From contig CBDFGG010000003.1 in assembly GCA_965247015.1 (NCBI GenBank), forward strand, positions 62,001 through 126,000: a stretch of 64,000 nt of DNA, read 5' to 3'. Under the pieces are notes generated by a model. It was given only the letters and a program-made list of their open reading frames with translations. It did not search any database and was not told the DNA's origin. Source of the stretch: JAIXWP01 sp965247015. GTDB taxonomy: Bacteria; Bacteroidota; Bacteroidia; Flavobacteriales_D; Sanyastnellaceae. Each line of letters begins with the position of its first letter. Position 1 is the first letter of the stretch. This document shows positions 59,017 through 64,000 of the stretch, one piece after another. Made by a program: the position numbers and the translations under genes.

Positions 59017-60602
59017 GAGGGATTGATTTGATTCAACAAAGCTAGTAAGTCCTCCTTGGTATTCGCTTCTTTTGGTAATTTATCTTTTCTCCAGCGGTGG
59101 ATTCTAGGAAAACGCAAGGCGATTCCGCTTTTATGTCTGCTAGATAATTGAATTCCTTCAAATGCGATTTCAAATACAAGCGTTGGTGTTACCGATCGAA
59201 CAGGTCCGAATTTATCAATGGTATTCTTTTTTACAAAAGCATCCACTTCTTTCATCTCAGCATCTGTCAATCCTGAATAAGCTTTTGTGAACGGCAAAAG
59301 GAGTCCTTCATGCCAAATTGCAAATGTGAAATCTGTGTAAAGATTTGCTCGTCTGCCGTGACCTTTCATAGCATAGATCATGACAGCATCAATGGTCATT
59401 GCATCCAATTTCCATTTCCACCAATCGCCTTTTTTTCTACCCACCTTATATGTGGATGAACGACGCTTGAGCATCAACCCTTCACATTTCATCTGCCTAC
59501 TTTCTCTTCGGATCGCTATGATTTCTTGCCAAGTATTAGCTTTGATTTCTTCAGATAGAATTAGCTTTTCAGATTGTATTTCGGCAACAAAGGATGCTAG
59601 TTCTTCTCGTCTTTTTTCAAGAGAAAATTCTCTTAGATCAGTACCATTTGACTCCAATAAATCATAAGTAATGAAGGCTATGGGTGATGTTTCTAACGCT
59701 TTTTTAGTAAGGTTTTTGCGTCCAATTCGTGTTTGCAAATTGGCAAAAGGCATTACCTCATTTCCATCATGACAAATAATTTCACCATCGATAACGAAGT
59801 CCTTTTCTACATTTTTCAAAAAAAGTAATTCAGGAATTTTCTCTGTCATCAACTCCTCTCCTCTGCTCCAGATAAAGATTTCACCGTTTCGCTTTATTAT
59901 TTGCCCACGAATTCCATCCCATTTTTTTTCGATCACCCAATCCTCTATTGCTCCAAGTTCAGACACCTCTCCTTCGAGGGCGTATGCAAGATAAAATGGA
60001 TAAGGTACCGCGTCATTTCGTTGATCTTCGCTATTGATGAGTTTTTGAAAGTCGGTTTCATTCGGCGACCATTTTCCCATTAATCGATGCGCTAAAACCT
60101 CTTGTGGAATGGCGGTATGAATGGCGAGCGCTTTCAAAATGAGTTGTTGTGAAACACCCATTCTAAAGCCTCCTCCGATCAATTTATTAAAGATAAATTT
60201 CGAATCAACATCCATTCCCTTCCATGCGTTTAGCACATAAGCGATGCGCGTTTCTTCATCCTTCTTTTTCAGATTGGAAATTTCTGTCATCCATTGAGAA
60301 AGAGAAAAATTTTCAAGCTCGTACTCTTGTTTTACAAGCAGAGAAATCGTTTCTGAAAGATCACCCACCACCAAATATGTTTCATCGAAAAGCCATGAAG
60401 GCAACATTGCTGCTTGAGCAGCTATAGCCTTCAAAACGCCGCTTTGCAAGGGTTTTGGAGGTCTTTTATCTGTTAGCAGCGCAATAGCCCACAGCTTATC
60501 ATCATCACTACTTTCTTCGAAGTACTTTACCAAAAACTGAATGCGTGCATTCGTTTTAGTCGTAGATTCTAGATCACGATAAAGTTGAACGAAGCGTTTC
60601 AT
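59013..60602 (-). CDS. ATP-dependent DNA ligase (ligase-associated repair set)
   Basis: 529 residues. N-terminal helical DNA-binding domain, then the adenylation domain with nucleophile motif I EKKWDGIRGQ (Lys), RGEELMTEKIPEL, DFVIDGEIICHD, and motif V EGLMLKRRSSTYKVGRKKGDWWKWK; the C-terminal OB-like domain ends in TLVFEIAFEGIQLSSRHKSGIALRFPRIHRWR. This is the Bacteroidota/Proteobacteria LigD-independent ATP ligase with an exonuclease and helicase partner. The start overlaps the exonuclease stop by 4 bases, the stop overlaps the BtuF-like start by 4 bases. Confidence 0.95.
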   Translation of the reverse strand: MKRFVQLYRDLESTTKTNARIQFLVKYFEESSDDDKLWAIALLTDKRPPKPLQSGVLKAIAAQAAMLPSWLFDETYLVVGDLSETISLLVKQEYELENFSLSQWMTEISNLKKKDEETRIAYVLNAWKGMDVDSKFIFNKLIGGGFRMGVSQQLILKALAIHTAIPQEVLAHRLMGKWSPNETDFQKLINSEDQRNDAVPYPFYLAYALEGEVSELGAIEDWVIEKKWDGIRGQIIKRNGEIFIWSRGEELMTEKIPELLFLKNVEKDFVIDGEIICHDGNEVMPFANLQTRIGRKNLTKKALETSPIAFITYDLLESNGTDLREFSLEKRREELASFVAEIQSEKLILSEEIKANTWQEIIAIRRESRQMKCEGLMLKRRSSTYKVGRKKGDWWKWKLDAMTIDAVMIYAMKGHGRRANLYTDFTFAIWHEGLLLPFTKAYSGLTDAEMKEVDAFVKKNTIDKFGPVRSVTPTLVFEIAFEGIQLSSRHKSGIALRFPRIHRWRKDKLPKEANTKEDLLALLNQINPS

Positions 60603-61585
60603 AATTCCTCCTCCCCGAACTCAGTTTTCTCAGTGATAGCATTCCAGCCATTCTCGGAAAGATATTTAGCAAACACGTCTGTATAGCCATGTGTAACGAT
60701 CACCTTTTCCGCGCCTGTGCTTTTGACCGCAGTGATAAGAGAATTCCAATCAGCATGATCAGAAATGACCAGCCCCTTTTCTACGTTCATTCTTCTTCGA
60801 GCTCCACGCAACGTCATCCAACCACTCGCATTAGCTTCCGCAAGGTTTTTAAACTTAGCGGTCCATGAGCTACCTTGAGTACTTGGAGGGGCAAGGATCA
60901 TTGCTCCTTCCAAATCTTTCGGTGAAATATTTTTATCTAAATAGATTGATTCACGTAGGTGCAATCCGCAACTGGCAAGCACTTCGTTTGATTGATGTAC
61001 TGCACCGTGAACAAATACTTTCCCACCATCATGAAGTGCGTTCAAAATTCTTTGTGCTTTACCTAAAGAGTAACAATAAATGATTGACGTTTTTTTAGCA
61101 CTTGCATTGAGATCCCACCACTCATTTATTTCTTGATTCAACTCTGTTGGTTGTTTCCATTCGTAGATGGGTAATCCGAAAGTACTTTCTGTAATGAAAG
61201 CATGGCATTTCACAGGCTCAAATGGTTCGGAAATCCCATCTATATCCAATTTGTAATCACCAGCAGCCACCCACACTTCACCCCCATACTCCACCCGAAT
61301 CTGACTTGATCCCGGGATGTGCCCTGCGGGATGAAGGCTAATCTTCACACCGTTAATAAAAGTGGTTTGATTGTAACTAACTTCATCCACCGATATATTC
61401 TGTCCGAGGCGGTGTCGCATCATTGCTGCAGTGATTGGATGAGCGAGATAGGAGTTCATTCCCCATCGCGCGTGGTCCGAGTGCGCATGTGTAATAATCG
61501 CGCGAGCAACAGGACGCCAGGGATCGATGTAGAAATCTCCTTGCTCACAATAAATGCCATTAGAAGTGAATTTTAGCAATGCCAT
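60599..61585 (-). CDS. Ligase-associated exonuclease (metallo-beta-lactamase fold)
   Basis: 328 residues of the SNM1/artemis-like MBL nuclease family. The metal-binding motif THAHSDHARWG (HxHxDH) is near residue 33; other motifs are HPAGHIPGSSQIRVEYGGEVWVAAGDYKLD, ESTFGLPIYEW, VLHGAVHQSNE-like, and ISDHADWNSLITAVKSTGAEKVIVTHGYTD near the C-terminus. Probable 5'-3' DNA exonuclease feeding ends to the neighbouring ligase. First gene of the exonuclease-ligase-BtuF unit. Divergent from the sensor kinase. Confidence 0.92.
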   Translation of the reverse strand: MALLKFTSNGIYCEQGDFYIDPWRPVARAIITHAHSDHARWGMNSYLAHPITAAMMRHRLGQNISVDEVSYNQTTFINGVKISLHPAGHIPGSSQIRVEYGGEVWVAAGDYKLDIDGISEPFEPVKCHAFITESTFGLPIYEWKQPTELNQEINEWWDLNASAKKTSIIYCYSLGKAQRILNALHDGGKVFVHGAVHQSNEVLASCGLHLRESIYLDKNISPKDLEGAMILAPPSTQGSSWTAKFKNLAEANASGWMTLRGARRRMNVEKGLVISDHADWNSLITAVKSTGAEKVIVTHGYTDVFAKYLSENGWNAITEKTEFGEEEL

Positions 61586-61607
61586 GACACAATAACTTAA
61601 AGCGGCG

Positions 61608-61615
61608 TACCTTTG
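61608..61615 (+). promoter_or_regulatory. -7 promoter motif of the sensor kinase
   Basis: TACCTTTG, a full TAnnTTTG match, ends 4 bases before the ATG at 61620. The mRNA would be leaderless. Confidence 0.6.
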
Positions 61616-61619
61616 TTCT

Positions 61620-62564
61620 ATGGCCGAATCTAAAGAAAAAAGAACCCTTTTTATCCTTTACATCCTAGGAATTTACATTTTGTTTCAAGCCTCATGGTGG
61701 GCTTATCACCTTATCGATCTCAACGGTGAGATGTATGAAATGAAAAGTATCATGACCGGTATTGATCATTCAAAAATTTATCAGACAAAAGTCTGGATGA
61801 TCATTGGAGAAGGAAGTATTTTCCTTGTACTTTTGGGAATTGGTTTTTGGCAAATAAAAAAGAACATTTCCAAAGAATTAAGATTAGCAAGAATGGAGAA
61901 AACATTTTTGCTCTCCGTCACTCATGAGCTAAAAACACCCATCGCAGCGGTTAAATTGTTTTTAGAAACATTGAAAACAAGAAAGCTTCAACCAGAGCAA
62001 TCAGCCAAGATCATTGAAGATGCCTTGAAGGAAACCACGAGACTTCAGACCTTATCAGAAAATATTCTCCTAGCAACAAGGCTCGATCAAATGCGTGAAA
62101 AAGTCTTAGATGAGGATATTGAATTGTCAGAAATAATTCAGCAGTGCACCACGCGCTATCGTTCTTTATTTCCTGATCGAAAAATTGAAATGAAGTTGAA
62201 TGAAAAAATTCACATCAAAGGAGACGTGCAATTCATTCAAGCGATGACTTCAAATTTGTTAGAAAACGCATTGAAATATTCACCATCAAATGAACCAATT
62301 GAAGTCATTTTAAAAAAAGAGAATGGCATTCCAACGCTAGAGTATCGCGACTTTGGAGCGGGAATACCCGTTGGAGAAAAGCAGCGAGTTTTCGAAAAGT
62401 TTTATCGTATTGGCAATGAAGACACGCGAAAGACAAAGGGTACTGGTCTTGGTCTTTACATCGTTAGAAACATCGTAAAATTGCACGGCGGAAGTATCGA
62501 GATAGAATCAAATATTCCTCATGGAAGTATTTTTAAAATTACACTCCCCTCAACATTGAATTAA
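61620..62564 (+). CDS. Sensor histidine kinase
   Basis: 314 residues. Two membrane helices (about 8-27 and 60-78) flank a short periplasmic loop. HisKA follows with the H-box SVTHELKTPIAAVKLFLETL, then HATPase with N-box LLENALKYSP, G-box DFGAGIPVGEKQRVFEKFYRIG and KGTGLGLYIVRNIVKLHGG. No input domain beyond the loop and no response regulator gene is adjacent in the window, so the partner is unknown. gpmI follows 7 bases after the stop and may be co-transcribed. Confidence 0.92.
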   Translation: MAESKEKRTLFILYILGIYILFQASWWAYHLIDLNGEMYEMKSIMTGIDHSKIYQTKVWMIIGEGSIFLVLLGIGFWQIKKNISKELRLARMEKTFLLSVTHELKTPIAAVKLFLETLKTRKLQPEQSAKIIEDALKETTRLQTLSENILLATRLDQMREKVLDEDIELSEIIQQCTTRYRSLFPDRKIEMKLNEKIHIKGDVQFIQAMTSNLLENALKYSPSNEPIEVILKKENGIPTLEYRDFGAGIPVGEKQRVFEKFYRIGNEDTRKTKGTGLGLYIVRNIVKLHGGSIEIESNIPHGSIFKITLPSTLN

Positions 62565-62571
62565 GAAAATT

Positions 62572-64000
62572 ATGAATAAGAAAGTTGCATTAATCATTTT
62601 AGATGGATGGGGCCACGGCCGCAAAGACAGCAGTAATGCTATTTTCATGGCAAATACTCCATACACTGATTCACTCTATCAGAATTATGCAAACGCAGAG
62701 CTTCGCACTGATGGTGAAAATGTAGGGCTACCTGAAGGGCAGATGGGAAATAGTGAAGTTGGCCATATGAATATTGGTGCAGGACGTGTGGTGTATCAAG
62801 ACCTTGTCAAAATCAATATCGCCATCCGTGAAAAAAGCTTCCAACAACAAGAAGTAATTCTGAATGCTTATAAGTATGCACAGGAGAATAACAAGCGCGT
62901 GCATTTATTGGGATTAGTAAGCGATGGCGGTGTGCATTCACATATCACGCATATTCAAGCTTTGGCGCAGCTCGCAGGTGAGTATTCAAGTGTATCAACT
63001 TTTATACATGCCTTTACAGATGGTAGAGATACCGATCCAAAAAGTGGTCTTGGTTTTATTCAGCAATTAGAGTCAAGTATTTCAACATCCAATGTGCACA
63101 TTGCAACTATATGTGGTCGATACTATGCGATGGACCGCGATAAGCGTTGGGAGCGTGTAAAGTTGGCTTACGACCTGATGGTAAATGGTGTGGGCGATCA
63201 TTTCGAAAATGCAGCAGATGCGATTCGTGCAGCTTACAACAGCGATACCACAGATGAGTTTATCAAGCCTGCAATCATTGGAGAAAATAACGCTTCTATT
63301 CAAGAAGGAGATGTTGTTTTCTGCTTCAACTTTAGAACAGATCGTTGTCGCGAGATCACTGAGGCCCTTTCACAGCAAGCCTTTCCTGAGTTTGACATGA
63401 AGCCTTTGTCGTTGCACTATATCACCATGACCAACTATGATGATAATTTCAAAAATGTGCATGTAGTTTATGACAAAGACAATTTGGTAATGACTTTAGG
63501 TGAAGTAATTTCTAATGCAGGAAGAACTCAAATTAGAATTGCTGAAACAGAAAAATATCCTCACGTCACTTTCTTTTTTAGCGGTGGTCGTGAAGCTGAG
63601 TTCGAGGGAGAGCGCAGAGCAATGGTTTCTTCACCAAAGGTGGCCACCTATGATTTGCAGCCTCAAATGAGTGCCGAGGGAATTACCAAAACCATCACTG
63701 ATTTGATGAAAGAATCTCCCGCAGATTTCATTTGTTTGAATTTCGCAAACCCAGATATGGTAGGACACACAGGAGATTTTCAAGCCATAGTAAAAGCCGT
63801 TGAGACCACAGATGCTTGTTTGAAAGAAGTTGTTTCTGTGGGTCAGCCGCTTGGCTATTCATTCGTTGTAATAGCAGATCATGGAAATGCTGACTACGCG
63901 GTAAATGAAGATGGTAGTCCCAATACTGCGCATACGACAAATCCAGTTCCTATCTGGATTATTGACCAAGATGTAAAGAAAATTAATAGCGGTAAGCTAG
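62572..64000 (+). CDS. gpmI: 2,3-bisphosphoglycerate-independent phosphoglycerate mutase (3' truncated)
   Basis: Interconverts 3- and 2-phosphoglycerate in glycolysis. The frame runs open from ATG 62572 to the window end, giving 476 of roughly 510 residues. Seen: KVALIILDGWGHG with a metal-binding Asp, the nucleophile Ser in GNSEVGHMNIGAGR, the ATICGRYYAMDRDKRWERV and FNFRTDR segments, and the second metal site NFANPDMVGHTGDF and ADHGNADY. The C-terminal end is outside the window. Seven bases after the sensor kinase stop. Confidence 0.95.
   Translation, partial: MNKKVALIILDGWGHGRKDSSNAIFMANTPYTDSLYQNYANAELRTDGENVGLPEGQMGNSEVGHMNIGAGRVVYQDLVKINIAIREKSFQQQEVILNAYKYAQENNKRVHLLGLVSDGGVHSHITHIQALAQLAGEYSSVSTFIHAFTDGRDTDPKSGLGFIQQLESSISTSNVHIATICGRYYAMDRDKRWERVKLAYDLMVNGVGDHFENAADAIRAAYNSDTTDEFIKPAIIGENNASIQEGDVVFCFNFRTDRCREITEALSQQAFPEFDMKPLSLHYITMTNYDDNFKNVHVVYDKDNLVMTLGEVISNAGRTQIRIAETEKYPHVTFFFSGGREAEFEGERRAMVSSPKVATYDLQPQMSAEGITKTITDLMKESPADFICLNFANPDMVGHTGDFQAIVKAVETTDACLKEVVSVGQPLGYSFVVIADHGNADYAVNEDGSPNTAHTTNPVPIWIIDQDVKKINSGKL

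Overview
The window reads as ordinary chromosomal DNA of a member of Bacteroidota, probably Flavobacteriales or a near relative. The evidence is: three secreted proteins with type IX secretion (T9SS) C-terminal sorting domains; a PorD/DUF4835 protein; menaquinone-type UbiE; a Bacteroidota-type short arginine decarboxylase; a carboxypeptidase-regulatory TonB-dependent receptor; and many promoters with the Bacteroidota -7 motif TAnnTTTG in place of a sigma70 -10 box. Coding density is very high. No gap exceeds about 210 bases. I see no tRNA or rRNA gene, insertion sequence, prophage or CRISPR array. Several genes overlap by 4 bases (ATGA) or overlap convergently. I could not run any search, so family calls rest on motifs read by eye. 

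Layout. 1-8.7 kb: 3' part of pyruvate dehydrogenase E2, a GreA-like protein, a sodium/solute symporter divergent from recR, a GT2 glycosyltransferase fused to a degenerate sugar-transferase region, a secreted VWA-like protein, and pyrG. 8.7-13.8 kb: AI-2E family permease, SixA, ZIP metal transporter, Mpl ligase, CorA. 13.8-18.5 kb: a polyamine-type block (speA, an MscS channel, a deoxyhypusine-synthase-like gene, an Asp-rich small protein) and an EI24 membrane protein. 18.4-21.0 kb: a divergent pair of T9SS-secreted proteins, one a lysyl-endopeptidase-like protein that has lost all three catalytic residues, the other a Kazal-type inhibitor with two Cys-rich repeats. 21-28.9 kb: MMPL/RND exporter, mscL, a hybrid histidine kinase, dnaK. 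28.9-40.7 kb: envelope and housekeeping genes (lpxD, aroA, ubiE, trkH, rfaE1, an aspartate aminotransferase, a PaaI thioesterase, an ABC exporter, truA). 40.7-48.1 kb: a T9SS protein with a CX4CH motif, an alpha-oxoamine synthase (sphingolipid or sulfonolipid type), then bamD-rpoZ-coaBC-porD-recN. 48.1-61.6 kb: TonB-dependent receptor and the ligase-associated DNA-repair set (helicase; exonuclease-ligase) separated by a TPR-like protein, a GNAT/FemAB-like protein, a Gfo/Idh oxidoreductase, a type Vd patatin and a BtuF-like protein. 61.6-64 kb: a small sensor kinase and the 5' part of gpmI. 

How the genes work together: much of the set serves the cell envelope (LpxD, RfaE1, Mpl, ABC exporter, BamD, patatin, GT2, alpha-oxoamine synthase) and T9SS export. 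The most unusual items are the pseudoprotease/inhibitor pair, the GT2 fusion with an eroded phosphotransferase domain, the speA-mscS-DHS-like order lacking agmatinase, the ATGA-coupled exonuclease-ligase-BtuF operon, and the repeated placement of -7 promoter motifs only 4-8 bases before start codons, which predicts leaderless or near-leaderless mRNAs.
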